Assembly: GCA_017441605.1 (NCBI GenBank)
Contig: JAFRXD010000077.1
Span: 1-64,000, forward strand
DNA: 64,000 nt
Source: Thermoguttaceae bacterium
Lineage (GTDB): Bacteria > Planctomycetota > Planctomycetia > Pirellulales > Thermoguttaceae
Reading direction: 5' to 3'
Part shown: positions 47,630 through 57,046 of the stretch, piece by piece
How positions within the stretch are numbered: the first letter of the stretch is position 1
How the letters are laid out: the number at the start of each line of letters is the position of its first letter
Notes under the pieces: model-generated
The model's database searches: none
What the model was told of the DNA's origin: nothing
The model's input: only the letters and a program-made list of their open reading frames with translations
Translations under genes and position numbers: made by a program

Positions 47630-48844
47630 CTACGCGGCCTCGGTCATCATAAAGACCGGAAGTAACAGCGCGATAATAATATAGAACACCGCCCCGGCGA
47701 GCGCGAGCAGCATCGCGGGCTCGAGCAGCCGAGTCATCACGTCGACGCGTTTGGACAACTGCCGTTCGAGCGAGTCGGCGAGATTGACGAGCACTTTCTC
47801 GAGCGTATTGGACTCCTCGGAAATCGTGATCATCGTCATCGCGTTGGGCGGAATCAACTTGCTTTCGGCGAGCGGTCGGGAGAGCGGCTCTCCGGCGGCG
47901 ACCGCGTCGACCGCGTTCTCGACCGCGTCCTGCAGTAGCGAATTTCCCGTCGACCGCGAGCTAATTTCGAGCGCGCGCAGAATTGGAACCCCGTTCTGCA
48001 AAAGGGTTCCGAGTACGCGACAGAGTTTCGAGACGCACGACGCTTGCGCGACCGGTCCAAAGATCGGCAGCTTCAGTTTCCACTTATCGATCGCGCGTCG
48101 ACCCGACTTCGCGCGCGCCCAAATCCTCAGCCCGACGACCGTCGCGACGACGAACCCGAGCGCGTAAAGTCCGTACTTGCCGCAGAACGAGCGAAACGCG
48201 AGCAGCCAGACCGTGCAGATTGGCAGCGGTTTCCCCGCCGCGACCAGTGATTCGAACATCGGCTCGAATTTCGGTACGAACGCGATCAAAAGCGTCGCCA
48301 CCACGAGCGTTCCGACTATGCACAGCACCGACGGATAGATCATCGCCCCGACGATTTTAGAGCGAAGTTCCGCCTGATCGTCCATAAACTTCGCGGTCCG
48401 CTTGAGCGCCGACTCGAGAAAGGCGCCCTCGTTCCCCGCTTTAATCACGCTAAGCGTCAGATCGTCAAAGACTTTCCCGTGCGCCGCGAACGCCGCGTCG
48501 ACGCTTTGACCGTCCGCGACCTGATCCCCAATATCGACCACCACTTCGCGCAAGGCCGCGTTCGGAGTCTGCTTCCCCAGCGCCTGAAACGCCGTCAGCA
48601 CCGGAACTCCGTTTTCCAGAAGCTCCGCCAACTGATTCAAAAACGCCGAAACCGCCGAGATCGGGGGCTTCCCTTTAAACCACTTCCCGACGTCGACGTC
48701 GTTCTTGTGCGCGTCCTCGACCAGCAACGGAAACAGTCTCTGGGCCGCCAAACGATCAAGGACTTCCTTCTTCGTATTGGCGGTCATCTGACCGGAGACG
48801 TCTTTGCCGTCTCGCGTTTTCGCTTTATAGATAAAATCGGGCAT
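47630..48844 (-). CDS. Type II secretion / type IV pilus inner-membrane platform protein (GspF/PilC family)
   Basis: The 404-residue protein has the two repeated T2SSF domains of the family. The first covers residues ~65-190 (FLNQLAELLENGVPVLTAF... GNEGAFLESALKR) and the second ~270-390 (SKLCRVLGTLLQNGVPILRAL... EESNTLEKVLVNLAD). Membrane helices lie at about 170-190, 215-240 and 375-400. The N-terminal DFIYKAKTRDGKDVSGQM is the usual start. It forms the inner-membrane platform that works with a GspE/PilB ATPase to assemble pseudopili or pili. No other secretion genes are nearby. It is downstream of glgA with a 69-bp gap, so it may be in the same transcript. Confidence 0.93.
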   Translation of the reverse strand: MPDFIYKAKTRDGKDVSGQMTANTKKEVLDRLAAQRLFPLLVEDAHKNDVDVGKWFKGKPPISAVSAFLNQLAELLENGVPVLTAFQALGKQTPNAALREVVVDIGDQVADGQSVDAAFAAHGKVFDDLTLSVIKAGNEGAFLESALKRTAKFMDDQAELRSKIVGAMIYPSVLCIVGTLVVATLLIAFVPKFEPMFESLVAAGKPLPICTVWLLAFRSFCGKYGLYALGFVVATVVGLRIWARAKSGRRAIDKWKLKLPIFGPVAQASCVSKLCRVLGTLLQNGVPILRALEISSRSTGNSLLQDAVENAVDAVAAGEPLSRPLAESKLIPPNAMTMITISEESNTLEKVLVNLADSLERQLSKRVDVMTRLLEPAMLLALAGAVFYIIIALLLPVFMMTEAA

Positions 48845-48913
48845 AATCGGTCGTTCCGAACGAGGTCGCGACGCGCCGACGCCTATTGGCCCGTCGCCGC
48901 GTCGCCAGAGCCG

Positions 48914-50467
48914 CTAGCGCGCTCCCGCGAGAACCTTCTCGTAGATCTCCTGGTACTTCCGCGCGCTCTCGTTCCACGAGAGATCCTTCGTCATCGCCGC
49001 GCGAATCATACGCTTCCAATCGTCGCGCCGACACCGGTACAAATAGAGCGCCCAATCGATCGCCTTGCGAATATCGTCGACGCTTTCCCAGTAGAACAGG
49101 AACCCGTCCGCCGTCCCGTTCGCGATATTTTCGTCCGAGCCGTTGACCACCGAGTCGTGCAGTCCCCCGACGTCCCGAACCAACGGAAGCGTCCCGTACC
49201 GCAAACTGTACATCTGATTCAAGCCGCAAGGCTCGTAGCGACTTGGCATAAGAAACAAGTCCGCCCCCGCCTCGATCTGATGCGACAGCTCCACCGAGAA
49301 CCGATTCTGAACCGCGAAGTTCCGAGGATACCGCCAGGCGAGCTCCCCGAATCGCTCCGCGATCTCCATGTCGCCCGACCCGAGGATCGCGAACTGAACC
49401 CCAGCGCGCTCGATAAACTCCGGCGCGCAAGCGGAAACCAAATCGAGCCCTTTCTGGACGTCGAATCGGCTCACCACCCCGAGTAGCGGCGCGTTCGGAT
49501 CGACCGAGAGCCCCAACTGCCTTTGCAATTCCTCTTTGCACTTCGCTTTCCCGACCTCGAACGAGTCGACGTCGTAGTTTGCCGGAATCGCCTTGTCCGT
49601 CGCCGGATTCCACTCGTCGACGTCGATCCCGTTCAGCACCCCGTAAAGATCCGCCGAGCGCATTTGCAGAACCCCCTGCAACTTCTCGCCGAACCCTTCG
49701 GTCTGAATTTCGCGCGCGTACTGAGGGCTGACCGTCGTGATCGCGTCGCTAAAAACGACCCCGGACTTCAGTAAGTTCAACTGCCCGTAGAACTCCATTT
49801 TATCGTAGGTGAACAAGCTCCAGTCGAGCCCCGTAAGATCCATCGCCCCGCGCCAGAACCGACCCTGGTGCCGGAGGTTGTGAATCGTCAGAATCGACTT
49901 CATTTTATCGAATTTTTCCGAATTCCTCCCGCCCCCCAAATGCGGGCGAACGCTCCCCAAAAAGGGACCGTCGCCGGAAAAACGCGAGCGCGACTTGTAG
50001 ACCGCGTCCAAATAGACCGATACCAACGCCGTTTGCCAGTCGTTCGCGTGGACGATATCGAAGTCCAAATCGAGAACGTTGATCAATTCAAGCGCCGCCC
50101 TGCTGAAGAACGAGAACCGCTCGCAGTTGTCCGCGTGGTCCACGCCTTGGTTATTGTAGAGCCCGTCCCGATCGAAATAGTCGTTGTGCTCGATGAAATA
50201 AACGTCCACCCCTTCGAGCTTGGTTCGCAATACCCCGGCTTGTTTCGCTCGTCCGCCGATCGGAGCCTCGATCGTCGCCCCGTAGATTCGCTCCAACGGC
50301 GCCCCCGTTCGCTCGAAATATTCCCGAGCGCATTTATAGAACGGAGTGACCAAAGCCGTTTGATTTCCCAGCGCCGCCAGCGCTTTCGGAAGCGCTCCGC
50401 AAACGTCCGCCAAACCGCCCGTCTTCGAATAGGGGGTCGCTTCGCTTGAGACAAATAAAACGCGCAT
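48914..50467 (-). CDS. glgA: Glycogen synthase (ADP-glucose type, GT5)
   Basis: The enzyme transfers glucose from ADP-glucose to growing alpha-1,4-glucan. The N-terminal KTGGLADVCGALPKAL is the ADP-glucose-binding KxGGL motif (residues 15-21). The C-terminal half has GVVSRFDVQKGLDL, AILGSGD and SRYEPCGLNQMYSLRYG, the GT-B retaining EX7E motif. At 517 residues it is somewhat longer than the usual ~480, with an insertion near residues 155-185 (SRFSGDGPFLGS...). The start at ATG 50467 follows GGAG. It is divergent from recJ; other glycogen genes are not in the window. Confidence 0.94.
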   Translation of the reverse strand: MRVLFVSSEATPYSKTGGLADVCGALPKALAALGNQTALVTPFYKCAREYFERTGAPLERIYGATIEAPIGGRAKQAGVLRTKLEGVDVYFIEHNDYFDRDGLYNNQGVDHADNCERFSFFSRAALELINVLDLDFDIVHANDWQTALVSVYLDAVYKSRSRFSGDGPFLGSVRPHLGGGRNSEKFDKMKSILTIHNLRHQGRFWRGAMDLTGLDWSLFTYDKMEFYGQLNLLKSGVVFSDAITTVSPQYAREIQTEGFGEKLQGVLQMRSADLYGVLNGIDVDEWNPATDKAIPANYDVDSFEVGKAKCKEELQRQLGLSVDPNAPLLGVVSRFDVQKGLDLVSACAPEFIERAGVQFAILGSGDMEIAERFGELAWRYPRNFAVQNRFSVELSHQIEAGADLFLMPSRYEPCGLNQMYSLRYGTLPLVRDVGGLHDSVVNGSDENIANGTADGFLFYWESVDDIRKAIDWALYLYRCRRDDWKRMIRAAMTKDLSWNESARKYQEIYEKVLAGAR

Positions 50468-50641
50468 CGTTTCTCCTTTGCGACATATAATTTCCCTGCG
50501 CCGAGTCTGAAGACGGGGCGCCGCGCGGTCTTTCGCGCTCGTCGCCTTCCCCGCTCCCCCGTCAAGTTTACCACAAAATCACAATTTGGAAAGTTAGCCC
50601 AACCCGTCCCCGTAAAATTATCCCCCTTTTTTTTCGACCTC

Positions 50642-50671
50642 TTGACGCGAGCCCGAAAACGGTTGTACAAT
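50642..50671 (+). promoter_or_regulatory. Predicted promoter of recJ
   Basis: TTGACG (50642-50647) and TACAAT (50666-50671) have an 18-bp spacer. The transcript would start about 28 nt before the ATG. Confidence 0.6.
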
Positions 50672-50706
50672 AAGAGCGCGAACGTCCCCCGACTGGAAAC
50701 GCCAAA

Positions 50707-52650
50707 ATGACCCTGCGAAAAGAAAAACTCATATGGACGACCCGTCCGCAAGACCCCGAGTTCGTTAGTCGGCTCGCCTCGAGCGCCGGCGTCCCGTTCG
50801 TTGTTGCTCAAACCCTCGTCGGAAGAAATATCGTCGACCCGGAAGAAGTCGCAAAATTCCTCGCGCCCCCGAATCTCGCGAAAGGACTCTATCCCCCCGA
50901 CCGGCTGCCCGGTTGTCGAGAAGCCGCAAAATTCCTCGCCGACGCCGTTCGCGCCGACAAAAAAATCGTCGTCTACGGGGATTACGACGTCGACGGTATG
51001 ACCGCGACCGCGATCCTCCTCAAGGCCCTCAGAACCGTCGGCGGACGCTGCGGATACTACGTCCCAAACCGGCTCGAAGAAGGATACGGCCTAAACTGCG
51101 AGGCCCTCGAGCGCCTCCGCGAGGACGAAAAGGCCGACGTCGTCGTTACCGTCGACTGCGGAATCGCCAGTCTCAAGGAGGCGGATTTCGCCAAACAAAT
51201 CGGCCTCGACCTCGTCGTTACCGACCACCACACCCCCGTCGTCGACGAAAAAACCGGAAAGCAAATCCTCCCCGACGCCCGAGCCGTCGTTCATCCCAAA
51301 CGCGTAATCGAGGGCGAGGAGCCCTGTCCCTTCCCCGAGATCTGCGGCGCGTTCGTCGCTTTCAAATTGGCCTGGGCGATCGGAACCGAAATCGAGGGCG
51401 CAAAAAAAACCTCCGCCGAAATGCGCGCCTTCCTACTCCAAGCGATCGGGCTCGCCGCTCTCGGCGCCGTCGCCGACGTCGTCCCCTTGCGCGACGAAAA
51501 CCGCGTCCTCGTGCGATACGCCTTGGAAAACGGTTTCGCTCGCAATATGCCCGTCGGATTAAGACGCCTCGTCGAGCTCTCCATTGGCGACCCCAATAAG
51601 CGCATCACCAGCGAGGATCTCGGGTTCGCCCTTGCTCCGAGGCTAAACGCCGCCGGGCGAGAAGTCCTCAACGAAAACAATCTGACCGACCAAGAGGACC
51701 GCGAGAACTGGCTCTACGCCAAGTCCCTCCTCAACTCCCCCTCCGGGCTCGCCGGCGCCGGCCAAATGGGGCTCGCCGGGCTCGGCGTCGAGCTACTCGT
51801 TACCGAAAGCCAAGAGCGCGCCAACGAGCTCGCCCCGTTCGTCAACAACCTCAACGCCACCAGGCAAAAACTCGAGCGCAAAATCGTCTCCGAGGCCCTC
51901 AAAACGATCGAGGAAAAATACCTCGACGCCCCCGCCTTCGTCCTCGCCAGTCGAGACTGGCATCCCGGCGTCATTGGGATCGCCGCCGGCCGCGTCGCCG
52001 AGCGATTCCGTCGGCCGACGATCATGATCGCCCTGCGCGAAGCCGCCGCCGGAACCGGATCCGCGAGAACCGCCCCCGACTCCGAGTTCAATATGTACGA
52101 CGCCCTGAGTCGTTGCTCCGACTATCTCGTTCGATTCGGAGGCCACTCCGCCGCCGCCGGGCTCGGCATCAAAGAGGCGAACGTCGACGCCTTTCGCGAC
52201 GCCTTCTGCGCCCTCGTCGCCGAGACGATCTCTCCGAGCGACCGCGTTCCCAAACTCAAGCTCGACGGAGAGTGCCCCCTCTCCTTTGTCAACTTCCAGA
52301 CCTACGTCGATTTGGAGCGCCTCGCGCCTTTCGGCGCCGAGAACCCAAGGCCCATTTTCGCCGCTTGTGAAGTCCAACTCTGCGAGCGAGCAAAGCGCAT
52401 GGGCGGCAAGAATTTCCGAACCGCCCCTGGGAAACTCCCGCCGCCTCCGCCGCACTTTACCGCGCGATTCAAACAGCGCTCGACCGAGTACCGCGCAGTC
52501 GCCTTTAAACGCGGCGACTGGGCCGACATTATGAACGAAATCCTCGACCGTGACCCCGCCGCGCGCTTCGATATCGCTTTCCAAATCTCCTTCAACGACT
52601 TCTCCGGTCGCATCGAGCTAAAGCTCGTCGACTGGCGCGTTTCCCAATAA
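50707..52650 (+). CDS. recJ: Single-stranded-DNA-specific exonuclease RecJ
   Basis: RecJ degrades single-stranded DNA 5' to 3' in recombination and mismatch repair. The DHH-family motifs are intact: DYDVDG at residues 92-97, VTVDCG near 148-152 and DHH at 173-175. The DHHA1 domain follows (SRDWHPGVIGIAAGRVAERF, then VRFGGHSAAAGL), with the C-terminal OB-like region from about 530 (PFGAENPRPIF). At 647 residues it is slightly longer than E. coli RecJ, partly from a loop near 335-360. The start follows CTGGAAA. The secreted PHP-like gene begins 32 bp downstream and is probably co-transcribed. Confidence 0.94.
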   Translation: MTLRKEKLIWTTRPQDPEFVSRLASSAGVPFVVAQTLVGRNIVDPEEVAKFLAPPNLAKGLYPPDRLPGCREAAKFLADAVRADKKIVVYGDYDVDGMTATAILLKALRTVGGRCGYYVPNRLEEGYGLNCEALERLREDEKADVVVTVDCGIASLKEADFAKQIGLDLVVTDHHTPVVDEKTGKQILPDARAVVHPKRVIEGEEPCPFPEICGAFVAFKLAWAIGTEIEGAKKTSAEMRAFLLQAIGLAALGAVADVVPLRDENRVLVRYALENGFARNMPVGLRRLVELSIGDPNKRITSEDLGFALAPRLNAAGREVLNENNLTDQEDRENWLYAKSLLNSPSGLAGAGQMGLAGLGVELLVTESQERANELAPFVNNLNATRQKLERKIVSEALKTIEEKYLDAPAFVLASRDWHPGVIGIAAGRVAERFRRPTIMIALREAAAGTGSARTAPDSEFNMYDALSRCSDYLVRFGGHSAAAGLGIKEANVDAFRDAFCALVAETISPSDRVPKLKLDGECPLSFVNFQTYVDLERLAPFGAENPRPIFAACEVQLCERAKRMGGKNFRTAPGKLPPPPPHFTARFKQRSTEYRAVAFKRGDWADIMNEILDRDPAARFDIAFQISFNDFSGRIELKLVDWRVSQ

Positions 52651-52682
52651 CTCGATCCCCGCGAAATTAAGGACCCCGCAAG

Positions 52683-53552
52683 ATGCGCCGCTTCCTCTCC
52701 CTCGCCCTCGCCGCCCTCCTGGCGCTCGTCGTCTCCTCCGGCTCCGCCCAAGAGCCGAACCCCCAAGAAAAGGAGCGCTCCTTCGACGAGTACGCCCCGT
52801 GGCTCGACTCCGCCCTCGATCTGCGCGACTACCATATCCACATTAGAGGAGGAATGACCCCAGAAATGGCGGTCGAGCGCGCGCGAAAAACCGGCGTCAA
52901 ATCGGGCGTCCTAGAAAACGTCGGACGCGAATGGCCCCTCTCGACCAACGAAATCCTCGATAAATTCGTCGCCGACGTCGAGCGCGTCAACGCGACCTTG
53001 CCCGAGGAAGACCGCCTCAAAATCGGGATCCAAGTCAACGACCGCGACTGGTTCAAAGTAATCGACCCGAAAATCTACCGTCGACTCGACTACGTTCTCG
53101 CCGACACGATGATTATGGGCGTCCGTCCCGACGGTTCCGCCGAACGACTCTGGCAGCTTCCGAAAGATTACGACGTCGATCAAGACGAGTGGTTCGAGCG
53201 CTATTTCAACCACTGTATGACCGTTGTCAACGAGCCGATCGATATCCTTGCCAACGTTACCTATTTGCCCGAGTTTATCGCCGATCGCTACGACGAGCTA
53301 TGGACGAACGAGCGCATGACCGCCCTGATCCAAGCCGCCATAGACAACGGCGTCGCCCTAGAAATACAAGCCGAGTCCGAATTCCCCAAGCCGAAATTCG
53401 TCAAACTCGCGCTCGAAATGGGAGCAAAATTCTCCTTCGGATCCAATAATTTCGACCCGAGACTCAAAGATACGAGCGCCTGGAAGCGAAATATCGAGAC
53501 CTTCGAGCTGAAAAAAGACAACCTCTGGCGCGACTTCAACGAGACACGCTAG
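52683..53552 (+). CDS. Secreted PHP-like metal-dependent hydrolase
   Basis: The 289-residue product has a clear signal peptide (residues 1-22, cleavage after SGSA). The mature part opens with DLRDYHIHIRGG, whose H51-x-H53 is the first metal-binding motif of PHP/amidohydrolase-type TIM barrels, and later has ILANVTYLP, EIQAESEFPKPKF and FSFGSNNFDP, in the places where PHP proteins bind further metal ions. A phosphoesterase or hydrolase function is likely; the substrate is unknown. Its export is unusual for PHP enzymes, which are mostly cytoplasmic. It follows recJ closely with no visible promoter. Confidence 0.75.
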   Translation: MRRFLSLALAALLALVVSSGSAQEPNPQEKERSFDEYAPWLDSALDLRDYHIHIRGGMTPEMAVERARKTGVKSGVLENVGREWPLSTNEILDKFVADVERVNATLPEEDRLKIGIQVNDRDWFKVIDPKIYRRLDYVLADTMIMGVRPDGSAERLWQLPKDYDVDQDEWFERYFNHCMTVVNEPIDILANVTYLPEFIADRYDELWTNERMTALIQAAIDNGVALEIQAESEFPKPKFVKLALEMGAKFSFGSNNFDPRLKDTSAWKRNIETFELKKDNLWRDFNETR

Positions 53553-53570
53553 TTCCGCCGAATAGAGCCT

Positions 53571-53611
53571 AGAAAAAAAGCGCGCTCGGTCGTTGCGAAC
53601 CGAGCGCGCTT
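53571..53611 (-). terminator. Rho-independent terminator after rpmG (minus strand)
   Basis: A perfect 13-bp stem (53578-53590 with 53599-53611) is followed on the minus strand by a run of T. On the plus strand the same stem may also end the PHP-like gene, though without a T run. Confidence 0.88.
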
Positions 53612-53633
53612 GATGTGCTCGAGCGCGAAAAGA

Positions 53634-53801
53634 CTACTTTTTCTTTTCGTTGTGCATCGTGTGCTTGCGGAGCTTCGGGCAGTACTTCATCAACTTAAGT
53701 TTCTCGCCGCCGGGCTTGCGACGAACGATGTAGTTGTACTCGCCGGTTTCTTCGCAAACGAGGTAGACCGTCTCGGCCTTCTTCTTACTTTTCCCTGCCA
53801 T
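53634..53801 (-). CDS. rpmG: 50S ribosomal protein L33
   Basis: This 55-residue ORF reads MAGKSKKKAETVYLVCEETG, then EYNYIVRRKPGGEKLKLMKY, then CPKLRKHTMHNEKKK, a full-length L33. L33 binds near the E site of the large ribosomal subunit. Only one Cys of the CxxC...CxxC set common in zinc-type L33 is placed as expected (VCEE and YCPK), so this is the zinc-free (C-minus) form. A TGAGGA site precedes the ATG at 53801 and a strong terminator follows the stop, so it is monocistronic. It is short and easily missed. Confidence 0.93.
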   Translation of the reverse strand: MAGKSKKKAETVYLVCEETGEYNYIVRRKPGGEKLKLMKYCPKLRKHTMHNEKKK

Positions 53802-53819
53802 TGTTTCGTCCTCAAATTT

Positions 53820-54239
53820 ATCTTTTCAAACGCCGCGCGGGGCGTCGCTCGTCCGTACAATACGCGAACGCGATCTAAAAAATCCGCGTCGAACCAAGCC
53901 GACGACGGACTCTCCCGCGAGCGGTTCGATTTCGTCGACGCGTCCAGCCGGGTTATTATACGCGAAATCCCGATTACTTCAACGCCCCTCCCCCGATTTT
54001 TTTCTAATTTTCCCCTCGGGCCTTTCTTTGTAAAAGGAGCGAAGCTTTGTAAAAAATCTCGAATATAACGAATTTGCCGAGCGTCGCGCGATTGTCGCGA
54101 GGCTCGAAAAAGGAAAAAATCCCTTTTTTCCGTCCCGAAACTATATCTAAATCGTTGGGAAAGCGCTACAATATTTGCGACGCTCCTCGCCGCCGAAGGC
54201 GACGAGCGAAATCCTTGTGCCCAAGTCGAACTTCGCGCC
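53820..54239. other. Intergenic region between rpmG and the alpha-toroid operon
   Basis: About 420 bp without a gene. It must hold the rpmG promoter (minus) and the operon promoter (plus). A TACAAT at 54167-54172 could be a -10 box but has no good -35 partner. The sequence TTTGTAAAA occurs twice (near 54027 and 54047). Confidence 0.5.
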
Positions 54240-56483
54240 ATGACCCCGAACGACGAAAACCGAAACGCCGACCGAACCTCCGACCTCGTGAGGCGACTTC
54301 TGCAAAAAGCCCGCGAAGATCGAGCCCCGGCGGCCTCGACCGACGCCTCGCGTAGCGACGCGATCGCCCGCGTGCTCCGCCAAGTCGGCAAACTCCCGGA
54401 ACCCCCCGAGGAGCCGATCCAACGCGAATCGGATCTCGTCGTCGTCTCCTCCCAGTCGGGAGTCTATCCGATCGAAGAATCTTCGGCGTCCGCGCCCCCG
54501 CCGATCAAAGCGCCCCCGCCGATCGAAGCGCCCCCCCTCGCGCCGCCTCCCGTCGCCGATTTCCCGGAAGAGTCCCCGAAACCGAAAAAAGAAAAGCGCG
54601 CCAAACGGGAATCGAAGAAGGGAAAGTCCGAGAAAAAAGGATCCCTCTCTGCGGCGATCGTTCCCCCGAAACCGGAGCGATCCCAGAGTGTTCGCGGTTT
54701 CAAATCGGGTCGGCGCGATTTCCGTTCCCTCGACGACCTACCCGACGAAGCCGGTCTAAGCGCCTTGGCGTCCGTCGTCGCCTCTCCCGTCTTCGACCCG
54801 CGACCCGAGGAATTCCTCGCCTCCGCGTCGATCGCCCTAGGCGACGCCCCCGACCTAGGAACCACCCTAAGCCAACTTTCCGTCTCCGTTCCCGACTCCG
54901 ATTCCTTAGACTCCAAAGGCCTCCTAGCGGAGCTCGAAGACGAAGTCGACGAACAAAAAGTGACCGCCGACGCCCTCGAACTTGTCCAAGACCAAACCGC
55001 CCTAGAAAAAGCCGCGAACGACGCCCCCATGTGGCTCGCGAGCCTGTGCGTCCACCTCGCCCTCGTCGTGATCCTAGCTCTGATCGCGGTCCAGGGGAAG
55101 ATTAAAAATCTTGCGGAAATCGTCTCGGAACCGGGTTTTGGCGATGATATTGTTGTGGACGAAGTTTTCGACCCGAGCGCCTCCGTCGAAATCGAAGAGA
55201 ATCTTTTTGACGATCCGTCGAATTTTGAAGTCGCGACCGACGTTCCCTCCGACGTTCCGGACGTCTCCGCTTTCAACGAAGATACCGCCGAGTCCCTCTC
55301 GATTATTCCCGCCTCGTACGGCGCCGAGGGCGCCCCGTTCGACGCTTATGAAAACCTCATCGGAACCTTCAACGGCGACGATCTTTCCGGTCGCGGTAAA
55401 AACAAAGGCGCGATGATCCTAGCCGGAGGCGGAAACGAGGGAAGCGAAAAATCGGTCGCCCTAGCCCTCTCCTGGCTCGCGGAACACCAATTGCGAGACG
55501 GCTCCTGGTCCTTCAACAACAACGAATCGTGCGGTCTATGCCGTAATTCCGGTTCGACAAACGCGCCCTTGGCCGCCACGGCGATGGGTGTTCTCCCGTT
55601 CCTCGCCGCCGGTCATACCCCGACCCAAGGAAAATACAAAAAAGTTGTCGCCTCCGCGATCAACTTCCTAACGTCCAATTGCCAAAGACGTTCCGATCTC
55701 GTTTCCTTCCGAGAACAGGGCGGCACGATGTACTCCCACGGGCTCGCGACCATCGCGATTTGCGAAACGTACGCAATGTTAAGCCCCAAAGAAAGAAAGA
55801 GGTATCGCGAGTTGGGCTATATCGCGCAAGGAGCGATCAACTACATCGAATACGCCCAGGCGGACAACGGCGGCTGGCGATACGAGCCCAAACAAGCCGG
55901 CGACACTTCCGTCGCCGGTTGGCAAATCATGGCCCTTAAATCCGGGCAAATGGCGGGGTTAAATATCCAACCGGAAACGGTTTTCGCCGCGAGAAACTTC
56001 CTGCGAGACATTGTGGGGTACGAGGACGGAACTCATTACGGATACACCGGCGCCGCCCCCGGTTCTTTGGCGACCGACAGCATCGGGCTCCTTTGCAGAC
56101 TCTATATGGATTGGGGCATAGAGGACGACAGAATTATCAAGGGCTCGAAAGCGCTGTTCGACTCGGGGCCAAAACTCAACACCCCGTACTACACCTACTA
56201 CGCGATGCAGCTAATGTACAACGTTGGCGGCGAGCAATGGACAAAATGGAACGCTAGAGTAAGAGACGATCTCATTAAGACGCAATGTCAAGACGGTCAC
56301 GAGCGCGGAAGTTGGTATCCCGACAGTCCCGGCGGACACTGCGCGAGCGGAGGGCGCTTGTACGTTACCTCGTTGAACTGCATGTGTTTGGAAGTCTACT
56401 ATCGACATATGCCCCTTTATCAAAAGATCAATCGCGACGACAATTTCCTCATCGAATTGCCCGCCAAAAAACAAAAAAAGTAA
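54240..56483 (+). CDS. Membrane-anchored prenyltransferase/squalene-cyclase-fold repeat protein
   Basis: The 747-residue protein has a long hydrophilic N-terminal half with a Pro-rich stretch (SAPPPIKAPPPIEAPP) and a Lys-rich segment, then one membrane helix at ~264-287 (WLASLCVHLALVVILALIAV). The C-terminal ~350 residues form an alpha-toroid of the terpenoid-cyclase/prenyltransferase fold (ALSWLAEHQLRDGSWSF, AINYIEYAQADNGGWRYE, TSVAGWQIMALKSGQMAGL). It lacks the DxDD motif of squalene-hopene cyclases, so it is probably a binding or scaffold protein rather than a cyclase. The toroid is presumably outside the cytoplasm. Such proteins are common and uncharacterised in planctomycetes. It heads an operon with two small membrane proteins. 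No strong ribosome site precedes the ATG. Confidence 0.8.
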   Translation: MTPNDENRNADRTSDLVRRLLQKAREDRAPAASTDASRSDAIARVLRQVGKLPEPPEEPIQRESDLVVVSSQSGVYPIEESSASAPPPIKAPPPIEAPPLAPPPVADFPEESPKPKKEKRAKRESKKGKSEKKGSLSAAIVPPKPERSQSVRGFKSGRRDFRSLDDLPDEAGLSALASVVASPVFDPRPEEFLASASIALGDAPDLGTTLSQLSVSVPDSDSLDSKGLLAELEDEVDEQKVTADALELVQDQTALEKAANDAPMWLASLCVHLALVVILALIAVQGKIKNLAEIVSEPGFGDDIVVDEVFDPSASVEIEENLFDDPSNFEVATDVPSDVPDVSAFNEDTAESLSIIPASYGAEGAPFDAYENLIGTFNGDDLSGRGKNKGAMILAGGGNEGSEKSVALALSWLAEHQLRDGSWSFNNNESCGLCRNSGSTNAPLAATAMGVLPFLAAGHTPTQGKYKKVVASAINFLTSNCQRRSDLVSFREQGGTMYSHGLATIAICETYAMLSPKERKRYRELGYIAQGAINYIEYAQADNGGWRYEPKQAGDTSVAGWQIMALKSGQMAGLNIQPETVFAARNFLRDIVGYEDGTHYGYTGAAPGSLATDSIGLLCRLYMDWGIEDDRIIKGSKALFDSGPKLNTPYYTYYAMQLMYNVGGEQWTKWNARVRDDLIKTQCQDGHERGSWYPDSPGGHCASGGRLYVTSLNCMCLEVYYRHMPLYQKINRDDNFLIELPAKKQKK

Positions 56484-56495
56484 AGACGACGCCTT

Positions 56496-57041
56496 ATGAA
56501 GATTTGCGACCAATGCGGGGCGAAAAACGCGACGCGCGCCAAGTTTTGCTCTAGTTGCGGCGCGGGGTTTCGGATCGTCGACGCGAAACCGACCCTCTCC
56601 TTGAACAAGACGGGCGAGAGCGACGGGGCGACCTTCGATTCCGATTCCGCGCGCCTGAACGAAGCGGCGGCGAAGCTTGGGGCGGGGCTTTGGAGCGCCC
56701 TTGTCGGGCTCTTCGCGATTTTGCGAAAGATCGCCGCCCCCGCGGGAAGATTGGCGTGGCGCGCCGCCCGCGATTTGTTCGCCAAGGCGGTCGCGCCGCC
56801 TCGAAATTGGGATCCCCGCAGACCTCCGAATTTTCTCTACTGGGGTTTGATTCAGTTTCTCGTGTTCCGACTTCCGTTCGGGGTCGTCGGGATCGTCTTC
56901 GCGACCCTCGCGAACGTCGCGAAGGAAGAGGGTGATCTCGAACTCGCCCGAACCCGCGCCGAGAGCGCCAAGAATTGGCTACTCTTCGACTTGTGCGCCG
57001 GCGTTATTTATTCGGTTCTTAAACTCACTATCTTTGCGTAA
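56496..57041 (+). CDS. Zinc-ribbon plus CD225/dispanin-like membrane protein
   Basis: The 181-residue protein has an N-terminal zinc ribbon (CDQC...CSSC, residues 4-21) and a middle amphipathic segment. The C-terminal ~70 residues (PPNFLYWGLIQFLVFRLPFGVVG, then A and N residues, EEGDLELARTRAESAKNW) match the CD225/dispanin pattern: helix, a short turn after a conserved Pro/Gly, a GD...A...S/A..A...W loop, second helix. Family members in other organisms associate with membranes and, in animals, alter membrane fusion; bacterial roles are unknown. It starts 12 bp after the toroid gene and ends 5 bp before the next, so it is part of that operon. Confidence 0.75.
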   Translation: MKICDQCGAKNATRAKFCSSCGAGFRIVDAKPTLSLNKTGESDGATFDSDSARLNEAAAKLGAGLWSALVGLFAILRKIAAPAGRLAWRAARDLFAKAVAPPRNWDPRRPPNFLYWGLIQFLVFRLPFGVVGIVFATLANVAKEEGDLELARTRAESAKNWLLFDLCAGVIYSVLKLTIFA

Positions 57042-57046
57042 TCAAA

